DNA from: Pirellulales bacterium
GTDB lineage: Bacteria; Planctomycetota; Planctomycetia; Pirellulales; JACPPG01
Assembly: GCA_035546535.1 (NCBI GenBank)
Contig: DASZWQ010000031.1
Location: 1 to 64,000 of the forward strand
DNA length: 64,000 bases
Direction of reading: 5' to 3'
The translations under genes were made by a program, and so were the position numbers. The notes under the pieces are model-generated. The model ran no database searches, was not told the origin of the DNA, and was given only the letters and a program-made list of their open reading frames with translations. This document shows positions 56,689-64,000 of this stretch, piece after piece. Every line of letters starts with the position of its first letter. Position 1 is the first letter of the stretch.

Positions 56689-57150
56689 CCCGCAAAACGT
56701 TGCCGCGCGCAAAGGCCTCGCAGAGTTGACGGCGCCATGGGTGATTTCGGCGATGTACTTGCGCCTCATGGTCGGCCAAATCCGTGACCCAACCGTGAAC
56801 GCGAAAAACTTAGGGGGAAATCCGTTCCGCGACGCAGATTTGACTCCACGTCGCCGGACGTCGGTCCCTCGGTTGCCGGCCCCTAAATTGTTTCAATCAT
56901 CGTCGTTATCCCGTTAGCGTCGTGCAGCGAATTGGCCGGTGGAAGCGAGATTGACTGCCGCAATCACGAGATCCTCCTCGGTCACGGCGCGTCACGCGCC
57001 TCGCGGTCGTACGACTCGCCAAGCAGTCGCGAGTTTTGCATGCCCTTGGCGCGCAGAAAATCCCAATTCCATCCACTAGTAACCGCCGCTGGCCCTAACG
57101 AATCGACAGAACAATCGAAAACGGTTCGCGATCGTTTCGAGTTCGACCCT

Positions 57151-57246
57151 GTGACGCTTTGAACTTGCGAAGCTGTGAATTTCTGATGCTGTGTGCTTGT
57201 GACGCTTGGAACTGATGACGCTCTGAACGTGTGATGCACTTCAAAC
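57151..57246. repeat. Degenerate 16-bp tandem repeat, six units
   Basis: Six consecutive 16-mers start at 57151, 57167, 57183, 57199, 57215 and 57231. The first is GTGACGCTTTGAACTT and the fourth GTGACGCTTGGAACTG. Shared positions give roughly G-T-G-A-C-G-C-T-x-T-G-A-A-C-T-T. The 16-nt period is not a multiple of three, so it is not a coding repeat. It could be a protein-binding iteron array or the residue of slippage. Confidence 0.72.
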
Positions 57247-57581
57247 GCGAACCGCAGAATCATTCACGCACGGGCGTCATTGTGCGTTCTTGCACGCGAT
57301 TGTCAAGTTCAGAAATCGAAAGCACGCGTAACAAAAAAATCTTCCCGCCAAGTTCGCAAAAAGTGCTTGCAATTTTCCGATCGAGTGACCCGCGCGCGTG
57401 CTATCAAGAGCCGCCGCGCAGTGCGCGAAATCATCCGTGGCGCGAGAGTCGCTGAGCTTCGAAGTGGAAATGCTCATCGATGAATCACGCGGCGCCATTC
57501 GCAGTCGCGCCACTCGTGTGAGCCGCCACGCGCGAAATAGATTTCGGCGATGCGTGATCGGGCGCCAATGCCTCATCGAAT

Positions 57582-58406
57582 TCAACGCGGCCGAAGAATC
57601 AAGCGCCGATGCTCAAGCGCCGGCAGTCGCTGGCGAATCGACGTGATGCGATCCAAGTCGATCTCGGCCAGAATCACGCCTTCGCCGTCGGCCGCGGTGG
57701 CCAACACCGTGCCCCATGGATCAACGATCATCGAGCGCCCGTACGTCGTCAGCCCGGGAGCGTGCTGGCCGTATTGATTGGGCGCGATCACGTAGCACTG
57801 ATTCTCGATCGCTCGGGCGCGCAGCAAGATTTCCCAATGATCGCGCCCCGTCGCCAGGGTGAAGGCAGCGGGAATGCAGAAAATAGCGCTTCCCAAGTCG
57901 ACCAATTCGCGAAATAGCTCGGGAAAGCGCAAGTCGTAACAGATCGCCTGTCCGATCGTGCCGCAGGGCGTTGGCGTGGCGCACAGCGCATCGCCGGGCA
58001 ATAGCCAACTCGACTCGCGGCACGACACCTGGCTGGGAATTTCGAAATCGAACAGGTGCCGTTTGCGGTATTGCGCCAGGATTGTGCCCGTCGGATCGAT
58101 CAACAAGCTCGTGTTGAAACACTTCGTCGGATCGGGACTCTGCTCGCAGTAGCTTCCGGCCACGAGCGTGATCGATAGCCGCTTCGCCAGCGCGCATAGC
58201 AAATCGCTCGTGGGCCCCGGAATCGACTCGGCCGAGCCGACCATCTGTGCCGAGCGGCCCAGGTAAGCGAACGTTTCCGGCAAGGCAATAAGCTGTGCCC
58301 CCGCGGCCGCCCCTTGTTCGATCAAAGCGCTGGCTCTGCGCAGATTATGTGGCTGATCGTCACCCGACGACATCTGTACAGCGGCGACACGAAAGAGGTT
58401 GCTCAT
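57582..58406 (-). CDS. Carbon-nitrogen hydrolase (nitrilase superfamily)
   Basis: This 274-residue cytoplasmic enzyme has the complete Glu-Lys-Cys triad: L-P-E-T-F (E44), Y-R-K-R-H-L-F-D (K115) and Q-A-I-C-Y-D-L-R-F-P-E (C156). The C-Y-D-L-R-F-P-E pattern is that of the Nit/omega-amidase branch, which removes deaminated glutathione or similar amides; this specificity is inferred. ATG 58406 is chosen from the Nit-like N-terminus (R-V-A-A-V-Q-M). It is divergent from the GT2 gene, with the promoter for that gene in the gap. Confidence 0.92.
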   Translation of the reverse strand: MSNLFRVAAVQMSSGDDQPHNLRRASALIEQGAAAGAQLIALPETFAYLGRSAQMVGSAESIPGPTSDLLCALAKRLSITLVAGSYCEQSPDPTKCFNTSLLIDPTGTILAQYRKRHLFDFEIPSQVSCRESSWLLPGDALCATPTPCGTIGQAICYDLRFPELFRELVDLGSAIFCIPAAFTLATGRDHWEILLRARAIENQCYVIAPNQYGQHAPGLTTYGRSMIVDPWGTVLATAADGEGVILAEIDLDRITSIRQRLPALEHRRLILRPR

Positions 58407-58454
58407 GGGTGGATCGTTCCTGGCGACTACGTTCGACTTTCGGCCGCAAGTCAA

Positions 58455-58484
58455 TTGTACAGTTTGGAGATTTCTTCGTAGGAT
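58455..58484 (+). promoter_or_regulatory. Putative promoter of the GT2 gene
   Basis: TTGTAC (58455-58460) and TAGGAT (58479-58484) are 18 nt apart, with a predicted start near 58491. Confidence 0.4.
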
Positions 58485-58560
58485 AGCACACGTGGTTCGG
58501 GTGTCGCCTCGGGCGGTGGCGGACAAAATCCTTCGAGGCAATTCAACCAGCAAGGTCGAC

Positions 58561-59415
58561 GTGTCGCAGCAGCAACCGAACGAGGAAAAGTCACAGTTGT
58601 GGCGCCTGGCCGAACAACCTTCGGCCGAGTTTGGCTCTCCCGATTACGAAACGGTGCGACAATTGCTCGGTCCGAGCGTCTGCCGCCGATTGGGAATCTA
58701 TGAATTGCCGCCGGGTTTCGTCCTGTCGGTCGTGATCCCGGTGTACAACGAGCTGCGCACCATCGAAGAAGTGGTGCGCCGTATCCGTGGCACGGGCTTG
58801 CCCATCGAAATGGTCCTGGTCGACGACGGCAGCGTGGACGGCACGCGCGACATTCTCTCCGAGTGGCGCGATCAGCCGGACATGAAGATCATCTTTCACG
58901 CCCATAACCAGGGCAAAGGCGCCGCCCTGCGCACCGGCTTCGCCGCGGCCACGGGCACCGTAGTAATCGTGCAAGATGCCGACTTGGAATACGATCCGGC
59001 GGAGTTCGTCAAATTGATTCAACCGATCATCGAGAATCAGGCCGACGTCGTTTTCGGCAGCCGCTTCTCGGGCGACAACCAGCGCGTACTCTATTTCTGG
59101 CACTATGTCGGCAATCGCGTGCTGACTTTGTTGTCGAACATGATGACCAACCTGAACCTGTCGGACATGGAAACCTGCTACAAGGCATTCCGACGGGAAA
59201 TCATTCAAAAGATCGCCCCCACGCTGCGCGAAAACCGTTTTGGCATCGAGCCGGAGCTGACCGCCAAGATCGCCAGCATCAAGAACGTGCGCATTCACGA
59301 GCGGCCGATCAGCTACGCCGGCCGCACGTACGCCGAAGGCAAGAAGATCACCTGGCGCGACGGTTTCCGCGCCCTCTATTGCATCATTCGCTACTCGCGC
59401 GGCATCGGCGAGTAG
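58561..59415 (+). CDS. GT2 family glycosyltransferase (dolichyl/polyprenyl-phosphate-mannose-synthase-like)
   Basis: This 284-residue protein has V-V-I-P-V-Y-N-E near residue 57 and V-D-D-G-S (the first donor Asp block) and Q-D-A-D-L-E-Y-D (metal-binding DxD) in the GT-A fold. The later G-S-R-F block and E-T-C-Y-K-A-F-R motif match the DPM-synthase-like cytoplasmic family that transfers sugar from a nucleotide sugar to a lipid-phosphate carrier. No C-terminal membrane helices are present. GTG 58561 is preferred (AAGG 5 nt upstream); GTG 58492, 58501 and 58516 are alternatives and would add up to 23 residues. The acceptor is unknown. Confidence 0.85.
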   Translation: MSQQQPNEEKSQLWRLAEQPSAEFGSPDYETVRQLLGPSVCRRLGIYELPPGFVLSVVIPVYNELRTIEEVVRRIRGTGLPIEMVLVDDGSVDGTRDILSEWRDQPDMKIIFHAHNQGKGAALRTGFAAATGTVVIVQDADLEYDPAEFVKLIQPIIENQADVVFGSRFSGDNQRVLYFWHYVGNRVLTLLSNMMTNLNLSDMETCYKAFRREIIQKIAPTLRENRFGIEPELTAKIASIKNVRIHERPISYAGRTYAEGKKITWRDGFRALYCIIRYSRGIGE

Positions 59416-59496
59416 AGCTGCGTTGGCGTTATCGGGTGCTTTCTTGCCTATCGCGCTGCGTCTACACTGGAAGCAATCCTTGAAAGGAGCGCTTTC

Positions 59497-60852
59497 ATGT
59501 TCACTCGCAGTTCGCGAACTTGCGATCGTCGCCGCTTCTTGCAAACTTCGGCTGCGTTGACCTCCACCGGCGCGTGGCTGGCGACGGCCGCGGCCGAAGA
59601 GCCAGGCGAGGCGCCGCCGCCCCGCGCTACGTCGGGCGATACGCACGAGCCCGACTGGAACGAGCGACTCACGATTACCGTCGGGCCTGACAAGGCCGAT
59701 CTGGTTGGAACGAGCGACAAGGTCCTGCAAGCTGCGGTCGACTACGTGGCGCGTGCCGGCGGCGGTACGGTCCACGTGCAGCCCGGCACGTTTCGTTTGC
59801 GCAACGCTGTTTATTTGCCATCGCGCGTGCGCATTCTCGGTAGCGGCACCGACTCGATCCTCGTCAAAGAACCTTCGGTAGCGACCGAGCTATCGGCCGA
59901 CTCGGATTGGTTCGATCAGGAGATCACGCTCGTCGACCCGGCCGGATTTCGCGTCGGCGACGGCGTTTGCCTGCGGGCGCGCAATCCGCACAACGGCGGC
60001 CCAACCGTTTGCAAACGCACACTCGTCGCGCGCAGCGGCAATCGCTTCAAGCTCGATCGCGCCTTGCGCGAAAACTTCTGGCTGATGGGCGAATCGACCG
60101 TGGCCACGCTGTTTCCGATCTTCAGCGGCGAGAACATCGCCGATGTCGTGATCGAGAACATCACGCTCGACGGCAACCGCGCGAATAACGACAATCTCGA
60201 CGGTAATTACGCCGGTTGCGTCTTCCTGCAAGACTGCAATCGCGTCACCATGCGCGGCGTTACGGCGCGAAACTACAACGGCGATGGACTGAGTTGGCAA
60301 ATCTGCCACGACGTCACGGTCGAGGATTGCCACAGCTACGATCATGTGGGGCTGGGCCTGCACCCCGGCTCAGGCTCGCAGCGCCCTGTCATGCGCCGCA
60401 ACCGGCTCGAGAACAACGATATCGGCATCTTCTTTTGCTGGGGTGTGAAAGGGGGCCTGGCCGAAGCGAACAAAATTGTGGGAAACCGCAGCTACGGCGT
60501 TTCGATCGGCCATCGCGACACGAACAACATCGTGCGCGACAACGACATCGAGCGCAGCGGCAAAGCCGGTGTGCTGTTCCGGCCCGAGCGCGGCCGGGAT
60601 TTTGCCCCGCATCGCAATCGATTGGAACGTAACCGGATTTTTGATAGTGGCCCGGCCGACGGCGTCGCGGTCGACGTGCAAGGCCAGACCGAGTCGATCG
60701 TGATCAGCGCGAACGACATTCGCGAAACGCGCGAGCCCATGTCACGGATCGGCGTCCGCATCGGCGCCGAAACCAGCGACGTGCGCCTGGCGGAGAACCG
60801 GATCGAAGGTTTTGCGAGCGCCGTGGCGGATCTGCGCGAAAAGCGGGGATAA
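59497..60852 (+). CDS. Tat-exported right-handed parallel beta-helix protein
   Basis: This 451-residue protein begins with a twin-arginine signal (C-D-R-R-R-F-L-Q, then hydrophobic core to A-A-A-E), so it should be exported folded. The body has repeated beta-helix coils with N-rich turns, such as N-I-T-L-D-G-N, N-R-L-E-N-N-D-I-G-I and N-R-S-Y-G-V-S-I-G, as in pectate lyase-like and polysaccharide-binding proteins. A GDSL or lyase active-site motif was not found, so catalysis is unproven. AAAGGAGC lies 7 nt before the ATG. Polysaccharide binding or degradation would fit the heterotrophic lifestyle inferred for the group. Confidence 0.86.
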   Translation: MFTRSSRTCDRRRFLQTSAALTSTGAWLATAAAEEPGEAPPPRATSGDTHEPDWNERLTITVGPDKADLVGTSDKVLQAAVDYVARAGGGTVHVQPGTFRLRNAVYLPSRVRILGSGTDSILVKEPSVATELSADSDWFDQEITLVDPAGFRVGDGVCLRARNPHNGGPTVCKRTLVARSGNRFKLDRALRENFWLMGESTVATLFPIFSGENIADVVIENITLDGNRANNDNLDGNYAGCVFLQDCNRVTMRGVTARNYNGDGLSWQICHDVTVEDCHSYDHVGLGLHPGSGSQRPVMRRNRLENNDIGIFFCWGVKGGLAEANKIVGNRSYGVSIGHRDTNNIVRDNDIERSGKAGVLFRPERGRDFAPHRNRLERNRIFDSGPADGVAVDVQGQTESIVISANDIRETREPMSRIGVRIGAETSDVRLAENRIEGFASAVADLREKRG

Positions 60853-60858
60853 GGAATT

Positions 60859-60967
60859 CATCCGCCGCAGATAGACGCAGATTCGGCAGACAGGATTCGC
60901 CAGTCCGATATGGATCGATCCACTCTCTTTGTCGAAATTCTGCGTAATCTGTGAAATCTGCGGATTG
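60859..60967. repeat. Inverted-repeat element with CCGCAGAT ends
   Basis: The left part has CCGCAGATAGACGCAGATT (60865-60883). The right part, read on the minus strand, has CCGCAGATTTCACAGATTAC and continues with GCAGA (60939-60963). The two arms share CCGCAGAT and ACGCAGA in opposite orientation. It sits between the beta-helix gene and the convergent DoxX gene and encodes nothing. Elements of this kind are common in planctomycete genomes; no target duplication was established. Confidence 0.6.
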
Positions 60968-61001
60968 TGCTTTCGCTTCCTTGCAATCTCGATGGCGAAA
61001 T

Positions 61002-61373
61002 TCAATCGCGTGTGTACCACCACGCCCATAGGATCAATAGACCCTGGATCGGCAGCCGCGCCAGGTGAAACGACGGCGGTACGTCGGGGAAGATTTCCTG
61101 GTGCTGGTACACGTAGATGTTCGCCGGAAAGACCGCCAGCAGCAGCGCGATCAATCCCCAGGCGGCCGGCTTCGTGGTGCGCGGGATCATCAAGAGCACG
61201 CCCAGGAACACTTCGGCCAGCCCGCTGACGAACACCGCGAGAGCGTGCCAGGGCAGGTAGGGGGGCATGATCTTCAGGTAGAAGGCCGGGTTGATGAAAT
61301 GGTTCATCCCGGCCACGATGTAGAGCGCACCCTGCACGTATTTCAGCACGCCTTTCACGGTTGGCATCGGCAC
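61002..61373 (-). CDS. DoxX-like membrane protein
   Basis: This 123-residue inner-membrane protein has four hydrophobic segments (about 10-25, 42-62, 70-87 and 103-118) and the DoxX-like pattern G-x-x-H-F-I-N-P near residue 25. DoxX family members are linked to redox and sulfur stress in some bacteria, but the molecular role here is unproven. GAGG precedes the ATG on the minus strand. It is convergent with the beta-helix gene. Confidence 0.85.
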   Translation of the reverse strand: MPMPTVKGVLKYVQGALYIVAGMNHFINPAFYLKIMPPYLPWHALAVFVSGLAEVFLGVLLMIPRTTKPAAWGLIALLLAVFPANIYVYQHQEIFPDVPPSFHLARLPIQGLLILWAWWYTRD

Positions 61374-61485
61374 GGACCTCGCTGGGATTGCGGCGACTAC
61401 CCAAAGCCATTCGACCGATTCCTCGAACCTTCCGGCTGCAACTATCCGCCCACCGGCTGTGGCCCTGAACCTATCGGTTGTGGCG

Positions 61486-61494
61486 TGTTATAGT
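61486..61494 (+). promoter_or_regulatory. Extended -10 promoter candidate (TGtTATAGT)
   Basis: This is the same nonamer as at 23574-23582: TG, one base, then TATAGT. It lies 67 nt before the ABC exporter ATG. No -35 was seen. Confidence 0.4.
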
Positions 61495-61560
61495 GCCCGC
61501 ATGTGGTAAGGGCCAAGAGCGCCAGGGTGCGCTCGCGCTGCCTGGGCACCTCGTTCAAGG

Positions 61561-62325
61561 ATGCGTTTCGTGTCTAATTCCTCGCAACCGGCGGTGCAAA
61601 TCCGCGATTTACGCAAAGTCTTCGGCGCGGCGGCCACGCGCGTGATCGCACTGGCTGGCGTCGATCTCGATATTCCCAGCGGGCAATTTCTGGCCGTGAT
61701 GGGTCCGTCGGGGTCAGGCAAGAGCACGCTCTTGCATCTCGTGGCCGGGCTCGATCAACCCGACGGCGGTAGCATCCGCGTCAGCGGCCAGGACATCTTG
61801 GCCCTTTCGGACGATGATCTGACGTTATTGCGTCGGCGCCAGCTGGGGCTTGTCTTTCAAGCGTTTAATCTGCTCGATGCGCTGTCGGCCGCCGAGAACG
61901 TGGCGCTACCGCTGATTGTCGATGGAGTCGACGAATTCACGGCCAACCAGCGCGCGGCCCAAGCGCTCGATCGTGTCGGTCTTGCTCACCGTGGCCGGCA
62001 CTTGCCCAAGGAAATGTCGGGCGGGGAACAGCAGCGCGTGGCCATCGCCCGGGCCTTGGCCATCAGGCCGGTGCTGCTGCTGGCCGACGAGCCGACCGGC
62101 AATCTCGACACGCACAATGGCGATCAGGTGATGCAACTCTTGCGGCAACTGGTTAGCGAAGGGCAGACCATTCTCATGGTCACACACAACCCAGCACACG
62201 CGGCCATGGCCGACCGGATCGTCATGCTGCGCGACGGCGAGATCGTTCACGATCGCCTGCTCGGCCAGGAGCACGCGCGCGGCCATGCCGCGGCCGGCAA
62301 TGAAAGCTCGGGCACGCTGCCATGA
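61561..62325 (+). CDS. ABC transporter ATP-binding subunit, LolD/MacB type
   Basis: This 254-residue ATPase has Walker [10 protein letters not shown] (43-51), the signature M-S-G-G-E-Q-Q-R (151-158) and Walker [13 protein letters not shown]. The [11 protein letters not shown] and E-P-T-G-N-L-D pattern is typical of the LolD/MacB/FtsE export-type family. The ATG at 61561 is the N-terminal choice, with a second in-frame start (GTG, 61570) nearby. The stop overlaps the permease ATG. With the permease it would form a lipoprotein or macrolide-type exporter; the substrate is unknown. Confidence 0.94.
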   Translation: MRFVSNSSQPAVQIRDLRKVFGAAATRVIALAGVDLDIPSGQFLAVMGPSGSGKSTLLHLVAGLDQPDGGSIRVSGQDILALSDDDLTLLRRRQLGLVFQAFNLLDALSAAENVALPLIVDGVDEFTANQRAAQALDRVGLAHRGRHLPKEMSGGEQQRVAIARALAIRPVLLLADEPTGNLDTHNGDQVMQLLRQLVSEGQTILMVTHNPAHAAMADRIVMLRDGEIVHDRLLGQEHARGHAAAGNESSGTLP

Positions 62326-64000
62326 TGCTGCGGCATTACACCTATCGTGAGTTCGTCCGCCGGCCGGGCCGGACGCTGCTCACGCTCGCCGGCATTGTCA
62401 TCGGCGTGGCGGGTGTGTTTGCGATCGCGCTCGTGATCAACACCACGCGGCACGCCTATCAGCAGATGTTTTCGGATCTAACCGGGAACGCCGCATTGGA
62501 AATCGTGGCTGAAGGGGGCGGCGGCTTCGATCCTGCCTTCGCCGCCGACTTGACTACGATCCGCGGCGTTCGTTCAGCCGATCCTGTCGTGCAGATGGTG
62601 GCCGGCCTGGTGAACGGCGAGAACCCGCTGGGCGTGATGGTCATCGGTAACGATCCCGCGCGCGACGAAGAAGCCGCGGCCCATCTGGTCGCCGGCCGCG
62701 GCCTGGCCACGGACGACGAGGTGCTGCTGGTCGATAACTTTGCCAAGAGCCTGAAGCTTGCTGTCGATGCGAAGGTCCGGCTCTTGTCGCGTGGCGGCGT
62801 GAACGAGTTTCGCGTCGTGGGCCTGGTCGAGCCCAGCGGCATCGCCGGCTTTAACGGCGGTTCGGTCGTGTTCGTCACGCTGCCGATCGCGCGGCGAATG
62901 TTCAAGCTGGGCAATCAAGTCACGGCGATCCCCATCGTGCTCACCGACGGCGCCGACCCCGACACGGTGCAGGAGAAAATCGCTGCGCGCTTGCCGGCCG
63001 GATTGATTGTGCGTTCGCCGGCCACGCGCGGCGACCTGGCCCAGCACAGCCTGCTAGGGGCTGAGCAAGGGCTATCGGCCCTCAGCGTCGTGTCGATCGT
63101 GGCCGGCGCCTTCGTGATCCTCAATTCCTTCCTGATGAGCCTGGCCGAGCGGCGCAAGCAACTGGCCATCCTGCGCGCCATCGGCGTTACCAGCAGGCAG
63201 GTCACCGGATTCCTCCTGCGCGAAGCCTTGATCCTGGGCATCGTCGGCATGGTGATCGGCATTGGGCTGGGCCTGGGCGTTTCGGTGGTGCTGGTGCAGG
63301 GCATGGAACAATTGCTGGGCGTGACCTTGCACCGCCTGGAACTCGCGCTGCAGCCGTTCGTCCTGGCCGCGCTGTTTGGCCCCGGCATGGCCGTGTTTGC
63401 CACCTTCGCGCCGGCCCGCCGCGCCGCCCAGCGACCACCGCTTCCCGATTTGCTCGGATTGCAGATTCAAGGCAGCGATACGATCGTCGCACGGATGGCG
63501 TGGATCGGTGTGGTAACAGGCGTCATTGCTATCACGGGCGTGTCGTCGTTCATCGGGCGTTTGCTTCCCGGACCATTACAGCGCACTTTACCGGCACCGC
63601 TATTGGGCCTGATTCTCGTCAGCGGAGTCTTGTTGACTCCCGCGCTGTATCCGTACGTCGCCCGCCTGGTCGCCGGGCTGCTAAGGCCGCTCTGGGGTAT
63701 CGAAGGGCGCCTGGCTGTGCAGCAGTTGTCGCGCAATGCGCTGCGCAGCGGGCTGACGGCCGCCGTTTTGTGCGTGGCTTTGGTGATTTCGATCGCTATG
63801 GGTCAGTCGATTCGCAATAACATCAAGGACGTCGAACAATGGTCGGTCCGCACGTTCAAGGCCGACTATCTGTTGCGCAGCACACTGCCTGAGCTGAGCT
63901 ACGCGGTAGCCGCGCAATTGCCCGAGGAATTGCTCGACGAGCTGCGCCGGCTGCCCGACGTGGAGACGGTACACGAGCTGAACCTGGTGCAAGCCAAGGT
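62322..64000 (+). CDS. FtsX/MacB-type ABC permease (partial, runs off window)
   Basis: The reading frame starts at ATG 62322, overlapping the ATPase stop by 4 nt (ATGA), and stays open to the end of the window (559 codons visible). There is an N-terminal membrane helix (about residues 18-40), a large extracytoplasmic MacB-like domain (about 45-245), then a cluster of helices with A-E-R-R-K-Q-L-A-I-L-R-A-I-G, the typical FtsX core motif. A second soluble region begins near residue 500. The layout suggests a two-FtsX-domain permease. The C-terminus is outside the window. It pairs with the preceding ATPase as an exporter. Confidence 0.9.
   Translation, partial: MMLRHYTYREFVRRPGRTLLTLAGIVIGVAGVFAIALVINTTRHAYQQMFSDLTGNAALEIVAEGGGGFDPAFAADLTTIRGVRSADPVVQMVAGLVNGENPLGVMVIGNDPARDEEAAAHLVAGRGLATDDEVLLVDNFAKSLKLAVDAKVRLLSRGGVNEFRVVGLVEPSGIAGFNGGSVVFVTLPIARRMFKLGNQVTAIPIVLTDGADPDTVQEKIAARLPAGLIVRSPATRGDLAQHSLLGAEQGLSALSVVSIVAGAFVILNSFLMSLAERRKQLAILRAIGVTSRQVTGFLLREALILGIVGMVIGIGLGLGVSVVLVQGMEQLLGVTLHRLELALQPFVLAALFGPGMAVFATFAPARRAAQRPPLPDLLGLQIQGSDTIVARMAWIGVVTGVIAITGVSSFIGRLLPGPLQRTLPAPLLGLILVSGVLLTPALYPYVARLVAGLLRPLWGIEGRLAVQQLSRNALRSGLTAAVLCVALVISIAMGQSIRNNIKDVEQWSVRTFKADYLLRSTLPELSYAVAAQLPEELLDELRRLPDVETVHELNLVQAK

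Larger units (their letters stand above)
56479..57581. other. 1.1-kb gene-free intergenic region
   Basis: This is the longest gap in the window. It separates the folK-panC cluster from the nitrilase gene; both flanking genes are on the minus strand. No frame in it looks like a protein: frames are short and have no supporting ribosome-binding site. It contains a perfect TATAAT on the minus strand, a stretch of sixteen-base tandem repeats, and an A-rich region near 57330-57360 (seven A residues followed by scattered A runs). An RNA gene cannot be excluded. Confidence 0.5.

Noticed and set aside
57151-57246. CRISPR array
   Set aside because: The repeat units are contiguous at 16 nt with no spacers.
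57398-57646. Plus-strand frame in the gap and overlapping the nitrilase 3' end
   Set aside because: It overlaps the clear minus-strand nitrilase and has no ribosome-binding site.

Overview
The window looks like chromosomal core and housekeeping DNA of a high-GC planctomycete, probably of the Pirellulales type. This is inferred from gene content, not from a marker gene. The indicators are PEP-CTERM-anchored secreted proteins, several secreted proteins with carboxypeptidase-regulatory-like domains, a redoxin/cytochrome c/copper-monooxygenase fusion, a YXWGXW-repeat protein, an FHA-GAF-sigma54 activator, a very large SecA, and Kdo transferase (lipid A) together with lipoprotein machinery. No rRNA, tRNA, CRISPR array, prophage or full insertion sequence was recognised.

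Layout. 0.4-8.1 kb: a PEP-CTERM protein, an M19 dipeptidase, a two-gene ABC-2 exporter, a PHP-like lipoprotein and a secreted Ig-like repeat protein. 8.5-13.6 kb: secA and waaA/kdtA. 13.7-19.7 kb: a ribbon-helix-helix-tailed protein, a zinc-ribbon membrane protein, metK, an unknown membrane protein and beta-carbonic anhydrase. 19.8-26.9 kb: a 38-residue membrane peptide, an S41 protease, a double-domain CbiX/SirB chelatase, an enhancer-binding regulator and a PQQ-type beta-propeller. 27-36.4 kb: a fused 5-oxoprolinase/hydantoinase, dusB, a large internally duplicated secreted protein and an SDR. 36.5-47.5 kb: mostly secreted proteins, including a penicillin-acylase-family hydrolase, a TlpA-like protein and the redoxin/cytochrome fusion, then a SpoU methylase. 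47.6-56.5 kb: minus-strand genes including DUF2252, cyclophilin, a methyltransferase, lgt, panC and folK. 56.5-57.6 kb: a 1.1-kb gene-free gap carrying a 16-bp degenerate tandem repeat. 57.6-64 kb: a nitrilase, a GT2 glycosyltransferase, a Tat-exported beta-helix protein, DoxX and a LolD/FtsX-type ABC exporter cut by the window end.

A common theme is envelope biology: export (SecA, Tat substrate), lipoprotein maturation (Lgt), LPS (WaaA), periplasmic proteolysis (S41, M19, S45, cyclophilin) and many exported proteins. Several otherwise ordinary enzymes have remodelled architectures visible in the sequence: SecA has a four-fold repeated scaffold subdomain, Lgt has a duplicated N-terminal unit plus a PDZ-like insertion, FolK is fused to a P-loop kinase, and SirB/CbiX has a dead second half.

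Several intergenic gaps contain palindromic or MITE-like elements. Candidates are at 14229-14301, 26899-27093, 49869-49909, 52974-53038 and 60859-60967. No single new multi-gene defence or metabolic system was found. The best novelty candidates are the domain remodellings, the duplicated 32144-34480 protein and the 16-bp tandem repeat.
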